DNA of 64,000 nucleotides from Gammaproteobacteria bacterium UBA2679. Lineage in GTDB: Bacteria > Pseudomonadota > Gammaproteobacteria > Pseudomonadales > Oleiphilaceae. This document shows, piece after piece, positions 1-10,893 of the stretch. A program made the translations under genes and the position numbers. The stretch spans positions 410,705 to 474,704 of the forward strand of contig DEMD01000009.1 of the NCBI GenBank assembly GCA_002354735.1, written 5' to 3'. Positions within the stretch are counted from its first letter, which is position 1, and every line of letters starts with the position of its first letter. Below the pieces are notes generated by a model. That model searched no databases, had not been told where the DNA came from, and worked only from the letters and a program-made list of their open reading frames with translations.

Positions 1-577
1 TCCGTAAGGTCTCAAACAGCGACTCCTTCGCCTTCGGCTTGAGCTCGAACATACGGAATTCATCAGGATCCTTGTCACCAGTTACGACGAGGCTGACCGT
101 ATAATGCTCATCAATGGCTGCCACCTCGCCACTGAACAGGAGGGCTGGGGTCGTCTGAATTTCGCCAGACATCCTCTGCACGGTGACCTGCTCCAGATCC
201 GGGTCGTAGAGCCAGATAAAATCGCCATCGGTGACAAGCGTCTGGGCAGACGGGGGATCCGTCTTCCAGTAAAAATGCCCAGGCCGTCTTGCCTTGAAAC
301 TGCCTTCGACACTCTGCATGGCATTGCCGTTTTGCGAAAATACGCGCTGAGTGAATTCAGCGCTTAGCGTGTCGAGTGGCTTGAGCAGTTGCACCAGCTC
401 CTTCAGAGCCTCCCCTGGGGCGGCTTCGAATTGCAGATCGGCTTCCGGTGATCCCTTCTGCAACTGTCTCACCGCCTCCGGCACGCCAGCCTCATCAGCC
501 GCCGTAGCCAGCAATGGCAAGGCCAGCAGACCAAGCAGCAGCACCCGACCAGTTCGCAAGATTCTATTCATTGTCAT
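1..577 (-). CDS. lolA: Outer-membrane lipoprotein carrier protein LolA (partial, C-terminus off window)
   Basis: Periplasmic chaperone that carries lipoproteins released by LolCDE to LolB at the outer membrane. I translated the minus strand from 577; 192 codons are present and the gene runs off the left edge without a stop. The first ~27 residues form a signal peptide (basic start, Leu-rich core, ATA-A cleavage). The mature part carries the LolA pattern of an L-x-T-x-x-A-x-F-x-Q stretch (DTLSAEFTQRV) and an F-x-W-x-x-x-P strand (FYWKTDPPS). ATG 577 is preferred over ATG 571 because AGGGA lies six bases upstream. It follows ftsK by 41 bp in the same direction; ftsK-lolA linkage is common in gammaproteobacteria. 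Identity rests on the N-terminal three-quarters only. Confidence 0.9.
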   Translation of the reverse strand, partial: MTMNRILRTGRVLLLGLLALPLLATAADEAGVPEAVRQLQKGSPEADLQFEAAPGEALKELVQLLKPLDTLSAEFTQRVFSQNGNAMQSVEGSFKARRPGHFYWKTDPPSAQTLVTDGDFIWLYDPDLEQVTVQRMSGEIQTTPALLFSGEVAAIDEHYTVSLVVTGDKDPDEFRMFELKPKAKESLFETLR

Positions 578-618
578 TGCAGGTCCCTGTTTGTATGAAA
601 GCTGATAATCGACAGCAA

Positions 619-3192
619 CTATTCCCGTGATGGTGGGGACAGGACCTCTCGTGCACCATTGTGACCGGCCGCACTAATGACACCGGCGGCTTCCATGGCA
701 TCGACAAGATTCGCTGCCCTGTTGTAGCCTACTTTAAGCCTTCTTTGCACAGAAGATATAGACGCTTTCCGTGAGTCGATGACGAAGGCCACGGCTTCGT
801 CGTACAGCGCATCCTGTTCGCCATCGCCGTTATCACCGCCACCACTGCTGCCATCGATGCTCTGCACGAAATCACTGTCCGAGGTCCCGTCGAGGATCTC
901 GTCTAGATAGTCCGGTTCGCCACGGCGCTTCCATTCAGCAACCACACGATGCACCTCGTCGTCGTCGACAAAGGCTCCGTGCACGCGAACCGGCAGCGAG
1001 GTACCCGGCGGCATGTACAGCATATCACCGTGACCGAGGAGCTGTTCGGCGCCGCCCTGATCGAGGATGGTTCTTGAGTCGATCTTGGATGAGACCTGGA
1101 AGGCCATCCGGGTTGGAACGTTGGCCTTTATGAGGCCCGTTATGACATCGACCGAAGGACGCTGTGTGGCAAGGATCAGGTGTATGCCCGCTGCCCGCGC
1201 CTTCTGCGCGATTCGGGCAATAAGTTCCTCCACCTTCTTGCCGACGATCATCATCATGTCGGCAAATTCGTCGATCACTACCACGATATGAGGCACAGGC
1301 CCCAATGCGGGTGGCTCATGCACCAGCGCCGAATCTGACGGATTCCAAAGCGGATCCGGTATGCCCTCACCTGCCGCGAGCGCATCCTTCACCTTGCGGT
1401 TGAAGCCTGCCAGGTTTCGTACACCAAGTGCCGACATCAGGCGATAGCGCCGCTCCATCTCGCCGACACACCAGCGCAAGGCGTTGGCAGCTTCCTTCAT
1501 ATCCACCACGACCGGCGTCAGCAAGTGCGGAATGCCGTCGTAGATCGACAATTCCAGCATCTTGGGGTCGATCATGATGAGACGCAGTTCTTCAGGCGTC
1601 GACTTGAACAGCATGCTTAGAATCATGGCATTGACGCCAACCGACTTACCCGAACCGGTCGTACCGGCTACCAGCAGGTGCGGCATCTTCGCGAGATCCG
1701 CGACCACTGGGTTGCCGGCAATATCGTTGCCGAGACCGAGCGCCAGCGGCGACCGCATATTTTCATAGTCACTACAGCTGAGAACTTCCCGCAGGCGAAC
1801 TATGTCACGGTTCTCGTTGGGTATCTCTATGCCAACAACCGATTTGCCGGGTATGACTTCGACAACCCGCACACCAACAACTGCCAGTGATCGCGCCAGA
1901 TCCTTGACCAGATTGCTGATGCGGCTGACCTTGATGCCGGGCGCCGGCTGGATTTCGAAGCGGGTGATGACCGGACCGGGATTCACCTCGACGACCTCGA
2001 CAGAAATGCCGAAGTCGGCAAGTTTTGCCTCCAGCAGACGAGACATATCGATAAGCGCCTGCTCCGAGTAGCCACCTTTCTTGGTCACTTCAGACGGGTC
2101 AAGCAGTGACAGGGGTGGTATAGGGCTGTCGCTGGTATCGAAGAGTGAGGGCTGATCCCTGCGGGCACCGCCCTCTTTCTTGCGCTGGAACGGCGAAATT
2201 CTAACGGCCTTTTCTGCAGCTTCCGCAGCCGCTGCTGCGGCTGCCCTACCAGCGGCCTGTACACGACTCTCGGGACGAGGTGCTTGCGCTGCGGGCGTAT
2301 CCTGAGCGGCAGCCGGTACACTTTGTGGTGCTGCTTGCGGTGCAGACTGGGTCGCAGAGCGCTCACTGCCTTCCGGCGGCAGGCGCGGCAGACGCTTCAC
2401 GCTGCTCCTCGCGGCTTTTTCTGCCTGCCGCTGTGCATTGCGTTTGCGCAGGAACTCAGCGGCAGCCGAGGAACTTTTGCGAAGGCCGCTACCCGACCAG
2501 GCTGCCACGATGCTTGTCCAACTGCCGAAGCTCCGCACCCCTCTGAGCGCATATTCGCCAGTCAGGTCCATAAAGCGTAACCAGGAAAAGCCGGTCGCAA
2601 GACTGAAGCCGAAAAACAGCGCGGCGATCCATAGCAGGGTGCTGCCGACAATGTTGAGACTGCTGGTTGAAAGCGCACCAAGCGCATGACCCAAGGCTCC
2701 GCCAGATTGCACAGGCAAGGCCATGACGGCATAGAGATCAAAGATGGCGGTGAGCGAGCAGACAATCAGCATGACGCCGAACAGCCGCATCGCAATCACC
2801 GGCCAGTGCACGATGCGACCGGTTATCCGACTGCGGAGCACACTGATGGCCTTAAGCCCGAATACGAATGGGAACAGGTAAGCGACGTGACCGAAGAAGA
2901 AGCGAAGAATGTCCGCCACCCAGGCACCGCTGCGACCAGCATAATTTTCGACGAACTCCCGATCACTGGTGCTGGACCAGCCAGGATCGGCGGGACTGTA
3001 GGTCGCAAGAGCTATCATCAGAAAGGCTGCCATGAACAGCCAGAAGATGAGCGAGCCCTCGCGCTCGACGTGCTCCAGGTAACGGGCAAACGCAGGTGAA
3101 CGCGCTGCCTTGGTGGAGGCCGAGGACGATGAGGGATTTGATCCCCGTGCCGGTTTCTTGCCGGCAACTGGTGCTGCGTTTTTTGTGGACAT
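619..3192 (-). CDS. ftsK: DNA translocase FtsK
   Basis: Septum-anchored hexameric motor that pumps chromosome ends apart and activates XerCD at dif. The protein has 857 residues. The N-terminus has about four membrane spans (roughly 45-200), followed by a fairly short Ala/Pro/Gln-rich linker (about 260-360). The AAA motor follows, with Walker A GTTGSGKS at 510-517 and Walker [12 protein letters not shown] near 630-640. The C-terminal winged-helix gamma domain (about 792-857, ending GHNGAREVL) reads KOPS sites. The linker is much shorter than in E. coli and resembles the compact FtsK of pseudomonads. It starts 9 bp after metZ stops and has only a weak ribosome site, suggesting translation coupled to metZ. 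Confidence 0.96.
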   Translation of the reverse strand: MSTKNAAPVAGKKPARGSNPSSSSASTKAARSPAFARYLEHVEREGSLIFWLFMAAFLMIALATYSPADPGWSSTSDREFVENYAGRSGAWVADILRFFFGHVAYLFPFVFGLKAISVLRSRITGRIVHWPVIAMRLFGVMLIVCSLTAIFDLYAVMALPVQSGGALGHALGALSTSSLNIVGSTLLWIAALFFGFSLATGFSWLRFMDLTGEYALRGVRSFGSWTSIVAAWSGSGLRKSSSAAAEFLRKRNAQRQAEKAARSSVKRLPRLPPEGSERSATQSAPQAAPQSVPAAAQDTPAAQAPRPESRVQAAGRAAAAAAAEAAEKAVRISPFQRKKEGGARRDQPSLFDTSDSPIPPLSLLDPSEVTKKGGYSEQALIDMSRLLEAKLADFGISVEVVEVNPGPVITRFEIQPAPGIKVSRISNLVKDLARSLAVVGVRVVEVIPGKSVVGIEIPNENRDIVRLREVLSCSDYENMRSPLALGLGNDIAGNPVVADLAKMPHLLVAGTTGSGKSVGVNAMILSMLFKSTPEELRLIMIDPKMLELSIYDGIPHLLTPVVVDMKEAANALRWCVGEMERRYRLMSALGVRNLAGFNRKVKDALAAGEGIPDPLWNPSDSALVHEPPALGPVPHIVVVIDEFADMMMIVGKKVEELIARIAQKARAAGIHLILATQRPSVDVITGLIKANVPTRMAFQVSSKIDSRTILDQGGAEQLLGHGDMLYMPPGTSLPVRVHGAFVDDDEVHRVVAEWKRRGEPDYLDEILDGTSDSDFVQSIDGSSGGGDNGDGEQDALYDEAVAFVIDSRKASISSVQRRLKVGYNRAANLVDAMEAAGVISAAGHNGAREVLSPPSRE

Positions 3193-3201
3193 TACAGGAG
3201 T

Positions 3202-4485
3202 CTAGAGGGCCTTACTGCCACTGAGCAAATCTTTGCGTATATCTTCTGCCGACTCAAGTCCGATACACAGCCTGATGAGGCCATCGTCAATGCCTGCCTG
3301 CGCTCTGGCCTCTGGCGTGAGCCGCCCGTGCGTGGTGCTGCCAGGATGCGTCATCGTGGTTTTCACATCACCGAGATTGGCAGTGATGGAGATCCAGCGG
3401 GTCCCGTCGATAAAGCGCCAGGCCGCCTCTCGACCGCCGGTCACTGTAAAGGAGACGACGCCACCAAAACCACTCTGCTGCCGAGCAGCAATATCATGGC
3501 TGGGATGCGAAGGCAGACCACAGTAGTACACCTTCTCTACCCAGCTTTGCTCAGTCAACCAGCGTGCAATTTCGGCAGTCTGTTCACAATGCGCTTTCAT
3601 CCGGATACCCAGAGTTTCGAGGCCCTTGAGAAATATCCAGGCATTGAAAGGGCTCATGCTGAAGCCCCCACTGCGCATGAAGGTCTTGATTTCGTTGATG
3701 AACTCATTGCGCCCGACTACCGCCCCGCCGATGCCCCGGCCCTGGCCGTCAAGATACTTGGTCGCAGAGTGAATGATAAGGTCGGCGCCAAAGGCCAAGG
3801 GCTGCTGCAGCACTGGGGTACAGAAACAGTTATCCACCACCAGCAGGCAATTACCAGCAGCAGCAATGGCTTTCAGCCGATCGAGATCGGCGACTTCATT
3901 AAGTGGATTGGAAGGCGTCTCGAGGAACAGCAACTTGGTCTCTGGTCTGATCGCAGCGGCCCAGGCCGCGTAATCAGTCAGATCGACCCAGGTTGTCGTC
4001 ACACCAAATTTGGCGAGATATTTATCGAACACGACGTTCGTGGTACCGAAGACCTGGCGAGATGAGACGATATGATCGCCCTGCTTAAGCAAGGCCATAC
4101 AGGTGGCTAGTATGGCAGCCATGCCACTGGAGGTACCAACACAGCTGATTTCACTGCCATCCTGACCAGCCGGTGTTTCCATGGCCGCCAGACGCTCTTC
4201 GAACATGCGAACGGTGGGGTTGGTGAAGCGACTGTAGATATTGCCTGGTACTTCACCGGAGAACTTGGCTGCGGCTTCTGCCGCTGAATTGAACACGAAG
4301 GACGAGGTCGGGAAGATAGCTTCCGAATGCTCCTGTTCTTCGGTTCGGTACTGCCCGCTACGAATGGCCTGTGTTTCGGTGGACCAGTCTGCCTGATGTA
4401 TTCGGCCGAGCCGGCCACGTCCGTCGGGGTTGCTTCCAGCCGGTGCAGATGACACGGCTTTCGGCTTCTGGTGCTCTTCAGACAT
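3202..4485 (-). CDS. metZ: O-succinylhomoserine sulfhydrylase
   Basis: PLP enzyme of the Cys/Met metabolism family that makes homocysteine directly from O-succinylhomoserine and sulfide. The 427-residue protein has the family signature around the PLP lysine (HSATKYLDGQGRG, K243) and the N-terminal YSRFTNPT motif that contacts the neighbouring subunit. The first ~45 residues are a polar extension before the conserved core. MetZ is preferred over cystathionine gamma-synthase because the gene directly follows purF (17 bp gap), which is the metZ position in Pseudomonas; sequence alone cannot fully separate these paralogues. FtsK follows after 9 bp. Confidence 0.88.
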   Translation of the reverse strand: MSEEHQKPKAVSSAPAGSNPDGRGRLGRIHQADWSTETQAIRSGQYRTEEQEHSEAIFPTSSFVFNSAAEAAAKFSGEVPGNIYSRFTNPTVRMFEERLAAMETPAGQDGSEISCVGTSSGMAAILATCMALLKQGDHIVSSRQVFGTTNVVFDKYLAKFGVTTTWVDLTDYAAWAAAIRPETKLLFLETPSNPLNEVADLDRLKAIAAAGNCLLVVDNCFCTPVLQQPLAFGADLIIHSATKYLDGQGRGIGGAVVGRNEFINEIKTFMRSGGFSMSPFNAWIFLKGLETLGIRMKAHCEQTAEIARWLTEQSWVEKVYYCGLPSHPSHDIAARQQSGFGGVVSFTVTGGREAAWRFIDGTRWISITANLGDVKTTMTHPGSTTHGRLTPEARAQAGIDDGLIRLCIGLESAEDIRKDLLSGSKAL

Positions 4486-4502
4486 GGGCGGTTCTCGTGC
4501 TC

Positions 4503-6029
4503 CTAGACATCATTATGCAGGTCGAGGGGCACCTGCGTATGCGACGCTTCCTTGGAAGCCTCCCATAACGCTTCGTTCCTGTCACCGCGGAGTTTCTCAA
4601 GTTTGGTCAGGTAGTCTTCGGTAATATCACCGGTAATATACTCGCCAGTAAATACCGAGCAGTCGAATTCAACGATATGAGGATTACCTTCATGCGCCGA
4701 AGCAATCAGATCTTCGAGCGTCTGATAGATGAGCCAGTCGGCGCCGATGATTTCCTGCACCTCCTTCTCAGTACGTCCATGGGCAATGAGGTCACTGGCC
4801 GCAGGCATGTCGATACCGTAGACGTTAGGATAGCGCACCGGCGGCGCCGCAGAGGCGAAATAGACCTTGTTGGCACCGGCATCACGCGCCATCTGCACGA
4901 TTTCGCGACAGGTCGTGCCACGCACAATCGAGTCATCAACCAGCATCACATTCTTGCCACGGAATTCTAGATCGATCGGATTCAGCTTCTGACGCACTGA
5001 TTTCTTGCGCTGCTGCTGTCCCGGCATGATGAAGGTGCGGCCGATATAGCGATTCTTGATAAAGCCTTCGCGATATTTCACCCCAAGGTTGAACGCCATT
5101 TGCAGCGCGGCAGTTCGACTGGTATCCGGTATCGGAATGATGACATCGATATCGTGGTCAGGAAAGTTCTCCCGAATACGCGCCGCCAGGCTGTCGCCCA
5201 TGCGCATGCGCGCCTTATACACCGATATGTTGTCGATGATGCTGTCCGGCCGGGCGAAATACACGTGCTCGAAAATACATGGTGCGAGCACGGGATTTTC
5301 GGCGCACTGCGCGCTGTGCAAGGTACCATCGATTTCGATATAGAGTGCTTCGCCAGGTGCAATGTCGCGCTCTAGCTTAAAGCCCAGTGAGTTCAGCGCA
5401 ACGCTTTCGGACGCAACCATGTACTCCTTGCCATCTGCGGTTTCACGTGAACCGTAGCAGACAGGACGGATGCCATGGGGGTCGCGGAAGGCCACAACGC
5501 CGAAACCGGTGATGAGCGCGACAGCGGCATAGGCACCACGCACTCGTCGATGCACGGATCTGACAGCCTCGAACACTTCGTCTGGGCCTGGACGAAACTT
5601 GCCCTGCTTCTGCAGCTCATGTGCAAACACGTTAAGCAACACTTCCGAGTCGGAGTGCGTATTAACGTGCCGCAGGTCCGTCTTGAAGATGTCTTCAGCG
5701 ACATCATGCGTGTTGGTAAGATTCCCGTTATGGGCAAGCGTTATGCCGTAGGGAGAATTTACATAAAACGGCTGGGCTTCAGCTGAACTGCTGGTACCCG
5801 CCGTGGGGTACCGGACATGGCCGATACCGGCGTTGCCAGCCAAACGCATCATGTGCTTGGTTCGAAACACATCCTTTACAAGGCCGTTGTCTTTTCTAAG
5901 AAAGAACCGGTCGTCCTGACAGGTTACTATTCCAGCGGCATCCTGGCCTCTATGCTGCAACACCGTCAGGGCGTCATAGAGATCCTGATTGACATTGCTT
6001 TTACTTACGATTGCGACAATTCCGCACAT
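4503..6029 (-). CDS. purF: Amidophosphoribosyltransferase
   Basis: First committed step of purine synthesis: PRPP plus glutamine gives 5-phosphoribosylamine. The protein has 508 residues. Cys2 (MCGIVAIVS) is the glutaminase nucleophile once Met1 is removed; the Ntn-hydrolase domain fills about the first 230 residues. The phosphoribosyltransferase domain shows the PRPP loop [13 protein letters not shown] near residue 360. The ATG at 6029 has CAGG seven bases upstream. A gap of 100 bp separates it from cvpA, enough for a promoter, though I could not identify a PurR operator. The cvpA-purF-metZ order is widely conserved. Confidence 0.97.
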   Translation of the reverse strand: MCGIVAIVSKSNVNQDLYDALTVLQHRGQDAAGIVTCQDDRFFLRKDNGLVKDVFRTKHMMRLAGNAGIGHVRYPTAGTSSSAEAQPFYVNSPYGITLAHNGNLTNTHDVAEDIFKTDLRHVNTHSDSEVLLNVFAHELQKQGKFRPGPDEVFEAVRSVHRRVRGAYAAVALITGFGVVAFRDPHGIRPVCYGSRETADGKEYMVASESVALNSLGFKLERDIAPGEALYIEIDGTLHSAQCAENPVLAPCIFEHVYFARPDSIIDNISVYKARMRMGDSLAARIRENFPDHDIDVIIPIPDTSRTAALQMAFNLGVKYREGFIKNRYIGRTFIMPGQQQRKKSVRQKLNPIDLEFRGKNVMLVDDSIVRGTTCREIVQMARDAGANKVYFASAAPPVRYPNVYGIDMPAASDLIAHGRTEKEVQEIIGADWLIYQTLEDLIASAHEGNPHIVEFDCSVFTGEYITGDITEDYLTKLEKLRGDRNEALWEASKEASHTQVPLDLHNDV

Positions 6030-6129
6030 AGGCTACCTGCTTTTCACACGATGACACTGCAATGTATGACTTCAGACTGCTGTTTTTTGTTAGTGTAAAG
6101 AGTAACGCAGCAATTTTCAGAACCAGACA

Positions 6130-6633
6130 TCAAAGTGCCTGGAAATCGATGCGTTCGAGAGGATCACCCAGCGTAGAACGCGCCCAGGTTTCGATCCTTC
6201 CAAAGGATGGTATGAATGCAGAATTCTGCCACCAGTCGTCTTCGACCAGGGGCGTCATCCGCAAGGTACCGGTAATGACGAGAACGATGATCACACCTCT
6301 CAAGGCGCCAAAGACTGTACCAAGCACCCTGTCAAACCCACCAAGACCGGTCGCTTTCACAAGCGCCGACAGCAGATGATTGGCTAGCGAGCAAACCAGC
6401 AAGGTCAGCAGAAACAGACCACCGAAGGCGACGATAAGCCGCATCGAAGGCGTTTCGATGACATCCACCAGCAGCGAAGCGAATTCAATGTAGAACAGCC
6501 TGGCGACGATGAATGCCAGAAACCAGCCGACCAGTGAGAGCGCTTCTTTTACAAAGCCTCTCATCAGGCTGACCACCGTCGAGAGCGCAATAACGCCAAG
6601 GATGGCCCAGTCAAACCAGTTCAGTGCTGCCAA
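6130..6633 (-). CDS. cvpA: CvpA family membrane protein
   Basis: Inner-membrane protein of 167 residues with about four hydrophobic segments, named for its need in colicin V production; its molecular role is unsettled. The N-terminus (NWFDWAILGVIALSTVVSL) and the following MRGFVKEALSLVGW stretch are typical of the family. The start appears to be TTG at 6633, giving M-AALNWFDW; no ATG or GTG fits the conserved N-terminus. It lies directly upstream of purF, as in E. coli and Pseudomonas, and 59 bp downstream of the SPOR-protein gene. Confidence 0.92.
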   Translation of the reverse strand: MAALNWFDWAILGVIALSTVVSLMRGFVKEALSLVGWFLAFIVARLFYIEFASLLVDVIETPSMRLIVAFGGLFLLTLLVCSLANHLLSALVKATGLGGFDRVLGTVFGALRGVIIVLVITGTLRMTPLVEDDWWQNSAFIPSFGRIETWARSTLGDPLERIDFQAL

Positions 6634-6692
6634 TTATGCTTCAATCCTGATTCGGGTCGGTGTTCGAAGGGCGCGGATTGTAACAGCTCAGA

Positions 6693-7457
6693 TTAAGGTT
6701 GCACAGGGCGGTATCGCATAATCAGGGATTTCACGCCTAACTTCTTGTCCAGGGTGACCTTCAGCTTTTCGGCGGTACTGCGCTCGAGCATTGGCCCTGC
6801 ATAAACCCTCACCATCGTAGACCCATTGTCCATCTGAACCTCCTGCACATAGGCAGCCGTGCCCTCTTTCTGCAAATCCGCCCGAACCTTCTGGGCCCGC
6901 GCCTGATCGGAGAACGAGCCAACCTGAATGGCCCACGCCTCCCCAAAGCCACCGTTGGGGACTGGCGCCGAAGTTGCTGCCGGCTTGGATGTCGCAGGTT
7001 TCGACACGGCTCGCTCTGTAGGGTTGGCTACAGACGTCGAGCTAGACGCGGGCTTTGTATCAGCCGTAGAACCGACCGGCGCACTCGCAGGCTCTCTTCG
7101 CGGTTCAGCCGGAGATTCCACCTTGAAGTCATCACTGCCTCTAGCCTCGACGGCCGACCTCTCGGCCTCAATCTCTGTGGCGCGATCAGAGTATTGCAGC
7201 GCAGGCGCCGTCGGCTTTTCTATCGTGAATTCAGGCACATCCGGAGTAGGCGGCACTTCCAGACGCTGCGATGCCCGGGAATCGGTCTCGGTCATTGGTG
7301 TGCGATCCGCTGATCCAGTACGGAGCGCATCATCACTAAGCGGCGTCTCCACCCGGCCTGGCTGCTCGACAGGACTCTTGAACAGCATGGGCACAAAGAT
7401 GACAGCCAGTGAGACAAGAATAACGGCGCCTATGACGCGGGTTTTAAATGAGGTCAT
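6693..7457 (-). CDS. dedD: SPOR-domain cell-division protein (DedD-like)
   Basis: Bitopic membrane protein of 254 residues: a short cytoplasmic tail, one membrane span (about residues 8-25), a Pro/Ala/Ser-rich periplasmic linker, and a C-terminal SPOR domain (about 173-250, beginning GEAWAIQVGSFSDQARAQKVRADL). SPOR domains bind denuded glycan strands at the septum, so a septal role is expected. Position between folC and cvpA is the standard dedD location. ATG 7457 lies 16 bp after the folC stop, so co-transcription is likely. Confidence 0.88.
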   Translation of the reverse strand: MTSFKTRVIGAVILVSLAVIFVPMLFKSPVEQPGRVETPLSDDALRTGSADRTPMTETDSRASQRLEVPPTPDVPEFTIEKPTAPALQYSDRATEIEAERSAVEARGSDDFKVESPAEPRREPASAPVGSTADTKPASSSTSVANPTERAVSKPATSKPAATSAPVPNGGFGEAWAIQVGSFSDQARAQKVRADLQKEGTAAYVQEVQMDNGSTMVRVYAGPMLERSTAEKLKVTLDKKLGVKSLIMRYRPVQP

Positions 7458-7473
7458 CTGTAGTTTTATCCGT

Positions 7474-8865
7474 TCATGATGCGTTTAAGTTGTTGTCGGA
7501 GCGGCGCTGCCACTGCAGCAGCATGGCCTCCACCACCTGGAAGGACCCGAAGGCTACCAGGCAATCGCCCGGCCGCAGACCATCAGTAGCGGCCTCGAGC
7601 GCAGTCACGAGAGATTCGTGTGCCTCGATCGAAGGCACAAACGCTGACGCCTCGCCCGCGCCGCGGTCTTTGCGAGCCGTCGCAATGGCTGTGTCGGCAG
7701 CCTGCCTCAGACGTGGCAAAGCCGCTGCCCGCGCACCCTGCAGAGGAAACAAGTACCAGCGACTCACCAGATGCAGCATTGGCAAGATCAGCGCTTCAAT
7801 CGACTTGTCGGCAAAACAGGAAAAGATTGCCCGGATCTCCCCGGTCTTCTCGCCTTGAGTGGCCTGCGACGAGCCTGCCTGGCGACCGGTCTGACGCTCG
7901 AGCCATTCAGCCAGATACACTGCCGCCTGTGCATTGTGCGCGGCATCTATACAGATAATTGGGTCGGACTGCAGGATTTGCAAGCGCCCGGGCAGCGTCA
8001 GTGAATCGAGCAGCTGAACATGATTGCGCGGCAGCTGGTGACCGAGCAGCTCGAACGTTGCACAGGCAGCTGCCAGGTTCGCAGCAGGCAGGCGAGTGCC
8101 AGAATGTCCAGGACTGACATCTGTCAGCCCGTAACGATGCTCATCGAAGTGTTCGCCATAGATTCTCACCTCGTTGCGCAGATCCTGCACGCGCGTCAGA
8201 ACACTGTTCGGCATATCCCTGGACCCGAGCACGCACAGGGCTTCGCTTCGCAGAACACCGGCCTTTTCGGCGCCGATAGCGTCGAGGGTATCCCCCAGCA
8301 CAGCCTGATGATCCAGGCCAATACGGGTGATGACAGCGAGGTCGGCATCGATAAGATTGACGGTGTCGAGCCTGCCACCCAGCCCGACTTCCAAAACCAC
8401 AAGATCCACCGCGGCATCACGGAGCAAGGCAAACACGGCCAAGGTCGTGAACTCATAATAGGACAGCGGCGCGACGGCCGGTCCGCCGCACTGCCTGCGA
8501 GCCGCCTCCACGCGCTCGAAAGCGGCGCAGAATGCTGCATCACTGACTTCCACGCCGTCGATACGGCAGCGCTCATTGAATCTGAGCACATGAGGCGAGC
8601 CGTAAACGCCGACACGCAGACCGCTGGCACGACCCAACTCCGCAATCGCCGCGGCGGTTGATCCCTTGCCGTTGGTACCAGCGACAATAACGATCTGCCG
8701 GGCAAGTCTCTGATCATCGGGATTGAGTTGCTGCCAGACCAGGGCGCTGCGCTCGAGACCAGGCCGCATGCTGAACTCTGGACCAAGCATGTTCTCCAGA
8801 TAAGCCAGCCAGGCCGGCAGATCCCGGCTACCTGGGACCGGTGATTCAGCAATCTCCTGTGTCAT
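7474..8865 (-). CDS. folC: Bifunctional folylpolyglutamate / dihydrofolate synthase
   Basis: Mur-ligase-family enzyme that ligates glutamate to dihydropteroate and adds further glutamates to folates. The P-loop VAGTNGKGST is at about residues 61-70 and the substrate region GVYGSPHVLRFNERCRIDG follows. A longer frame reaches 8916, overlapping accD, but ATG 8865 is chosen: it has GGGAC about eight bases upstream, lies 13 bp after the accD stop and gives the usual N-terminus. Length is 463 residues, slightly long for the family. It is part of the accD-folC-dedD-cvpA-purF series. Confidence 0.94.
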   Translation of the reverse strand: MTQEIAESPVPGSRDLPAWLAYLENMLGPEFSMRPGLERSALVWQQLNPDDQRLARQIVIVAGTNGKGSTAAAIAELGRASGLRVGVYGSPHVLRFNERCRIDGVEVSDAAFCAAFERVEAARRQCGGPAVAPLSYYEFTTLAVFALLRDAAVDLVVLEVGLGGRLDTVNLIDADLAVITRIGLDHQAVLGDTLDAIGAEKAGVLRSEALCVLGSRDMPNSVLTRVQDLRNEVRIYGEHFDEHRYGLTDVSPGHSGTRLPAANLAAACATFELLGHQLPRNHVQLLDSLTLPGRLQILQSDPIICIDAAHNAQAAVYLAEWLERQTGRQAGSSQATQGEKTGEIRAIFSCFADKSIEALILPMLHLVSRWYLFPLQGARAAALPRLRQAADTAIATARKDRGAGEASAFVPSIEAHESLVTALEAATDGLRPGDCLVAFGSFQVVEAMLLQWQRRSDNNLNAS

Positions 8866-8878
8866 ACGGTCGTCCCGC

Positions 8879-10042
8879 TCACTCAGAGGACGTCGAATTG
8901 CCGCGCTTCGGCTCAACCGAAGCCAGTTTCGCTGGCTGATTTGTATTCACAGGCGAATAGGCTGCGCCTTCGACCTCATCCCAGGCTTCTTCGGAGCCAA
9001 TGGCGGACAGGCGCTGGTGCACAGACTCTGCCGGAGCAACGTAGGCCTGTTGACCCTCGTCGGTTTGCTCGGGAACGCGCGGTGGCTGTTCGGCTTCGAT
9101 ATTGGCTAGTGGCGCGGGGTCTTTAGACTGTGCAAGCTCGAGCTCCTCGCTGCTCAGCAATGACCGCGGGACCGGCAGCCGCATCAGTTTGGCCAGCAGG
9201 CTCGCAACGCGCTCGCGCATCTCTGGCCGAGCTACGATCATGTCGATGGCACCGTGAGCAAGCAGAAACTCGCTGCGCTGGAACCCTTCGGGCAGGGTCT
9301 GCCGCACGGTCTGCTCGATGACCCGGGGGCCTGCAAAGCCAACCAGAGCCTTCGGTTCAGCGATGTTGATATCGCCGAGCATGGCCAAACTCGCCGAAAC
9401 CCCGCCAAATACTGGATCCGTCATGATGGAAATATACGGCAGCCTTTCGCGCTTCAAACGCTCCAGCGCGGCTGCAGTCTTCGCCATCTGCATCAGTGAG
9501 ATGAGGGCCTCCTGCATTCGCGCGCCTCCACTGGCCGAGAAGCAGATGAGCGGCGCACGCAGCTCGATGCAACGATTCACCGCCCGGACGAATTTTTCGC
9601 CGACAACTGCACCCATCGAACCGCCAAGAAACTTGAACTCGAAGGCCGCTACCACCACTGGAATACCGTGCAGGCCACCTTCGACGACAATCATGGCATC
9701 CTTTTCGCCTGTACTCTTCTGATTGGCTGCGATCCTGTCTTTGTACTTTTTGGTGTCACGGAACTTGAGCTTGTCGGTGGGTTCGAGCTCCGGCGCAATC
9801 TCCTTCTGCTCGATACCGCCTTCGTCCACCTTGTCCAGAAACACAGCGATCCGCCGCCGCGCACTGATACGCATGTGATACGAGCATTTCGGGCAGACCT
9901 CGACATTCTTCTCAAGCTCAGGCCTGTAGAGGACGGACTCACAGTTCGGGCACTTCTTCCAAAGACCCTCTGGAACAGTGCTCTTGTGCTTGGATTGTGC
10001 ACTGCTCATTCCGGGAATCAGTTTTTCGAGCCAGCTCGACAT
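8879..10042 (-). CDS. accD: Acetyl-CoA carboxylase carboxyltransferase subunit beta
   Basis: Carboxyltransferase beta subunit that works with AccA to move CO2 from carboxybiotin to acetyl-CoA in fatty-acid synthesis. The N-terminal four-cysteine zinc ribbon is complete (C31, C34, C50, C53) and the crotonase-like core shows [11 protein letters not shown] and [12 protein letters not shown]. The core ends near residue 290. About 95 further residues are rich in Pro, Glu and Ala and look disordered, making the protein (387 residues) longer than the usual ~300. AGGA seven bases before ATG 10042 supports the start. It follows trpA by 29 bp. Confidence 0.96.
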   Translation of the reverse strand: MSSWLEKLIPGMSSAQSKHKSTVPEGLWKKCPNCESVLYRPELEKNVEVCPKCSYHMRISARRRIAVFLDKVDEGGIEQKEIAPELEPTDKLKFRDTKKYKDRIAANQKSTGEKDAMIVVEGGLHGIPVVVAAFEFKFLGGSMGAVVGEKFVRAVNRCIELRAPLICFSASGGARMQEALISLMQMAKTAAALERLKRERLPYISIMTDPVFGGVSASLAMLGDINIAEPKALVGFAGPRVIEQTVRQTLPEGFQRSEFLLAHGAIDMIVARPEMRERVASLLAKLMRLPVPRSLLSSEELELAQSKDPAPLANIEAEQPPRVPEQTDEGQQAYVAPAESVHQRLSAIGSEEAWDEVEGAAYSPVNTNQPAKLASVEPKRGNSTSSE

Positions 10043-10071
10043 GCCTCAATCCTGTTACAATAAATGAGTTG

Positions 10072-10893
10072 TTATCGGTTTTGCGCGCTCAGATCGTCAA
10101 GCGCCTGTCTGATCGATGTCATCAAGCCCTTCACCTGCTCGATCATCTGCTCTGGCTGCTCTGCATGCTCGGCGATGATATTGACAAGCGCACTGCCGAC
10201 GATGACGCCGTCGGAAACCGCAGCGACCTGGCGCGCTGATACCGCATCCTTGATACCGAAACCTACGCAGACCGGCAGCGCAGACTCTTTCCTGATGGCT
10301 TCTACATGTGTCCGCACTGATTCGACATCCAGCTTGCTTGAACCAGTCACACCATTGAGAGAGACATAATAGATGTAGCCGCCACCATTGTTGGCAGCAG
10401 TTCTGATGCGGGCAGTCTGCGTGGTTGGGGCGATAAGAAAGATCGGATCGAGATCTGCAGCCTGCAACATTGGAGCGAGCCGTCCAGCCTCTTCTGGCGG
10501 CAGATCAACCGTCAGCACGCCGTCTACTCCAGCCTTTGCAGCAGCATCGGTAAACACCTGGAAACCCATGGCCTCGAGCGGGTTCAAATAACCCATCAAT
10601 ACCAGCGGCGTGCTCGTGTCATCCTTGCGAAACTCGCTGATCATGGCGAGGATCTTTTTCAGACTGGTGCCACTGGCGAGCGCGCGTTCACAGGCTTTCT
10701 GAATCACGGGACCATCTGCCATCGGATCGGAAAACGGTATGCCGATTTCTATCGCATCGGCACCAGACTCGACCAGAGCGTGCATCAGTTTCAATGTAGC
10801 ATCAAGATTCGGATCGCCCGCAGTGATATAGGGTATCAGGGCCTTGAGACCTTTGGCTTCAAGTGCCTCGAAGTGCGCCTTCAATCGACTCAT
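10072..10893 (-). CDS. trpA: Tryptophan synthase alpha subunit
   Basis: Cleaves indole-3-glycerol phosphate to indole and passes indole to TrpB. The 273-residue TIM barrel keeps both catalytic acids at family positions: Glu49 (DAIEIG) and Asp60 (PMADGP). The phosphate-binding ends GVTG and VGSA are visible. Its ATG overlaps the trpB stop by 4 bp, so translation is coupled, as expected for subunits of one channel complex. Confidence 0.97.
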   Translation of the reverse strand: MSRLKAHFEALEAKGLKALIPYITAGDPNLDATLKLMHALVESGADAIEIGIPFSDPMADGPVIQKACERALASGTSLKKILAMISEFRKDDTSTPLVLMGYLNPLEAMGFQVFTDAAAKAGVDGVLTVDLPPEEAGRLAPMLQAADLDPIFLIAPTTQTARIRTAANNGGGYIYYVSLNGVTGSSKLDVESVRTHVEAIRKESALPVCVGFGIKDAVSARQVAAVSDGVIVGSALVNIIAEHAEQPEQMIEQVKGLMTSIRQALDDLSAQNR

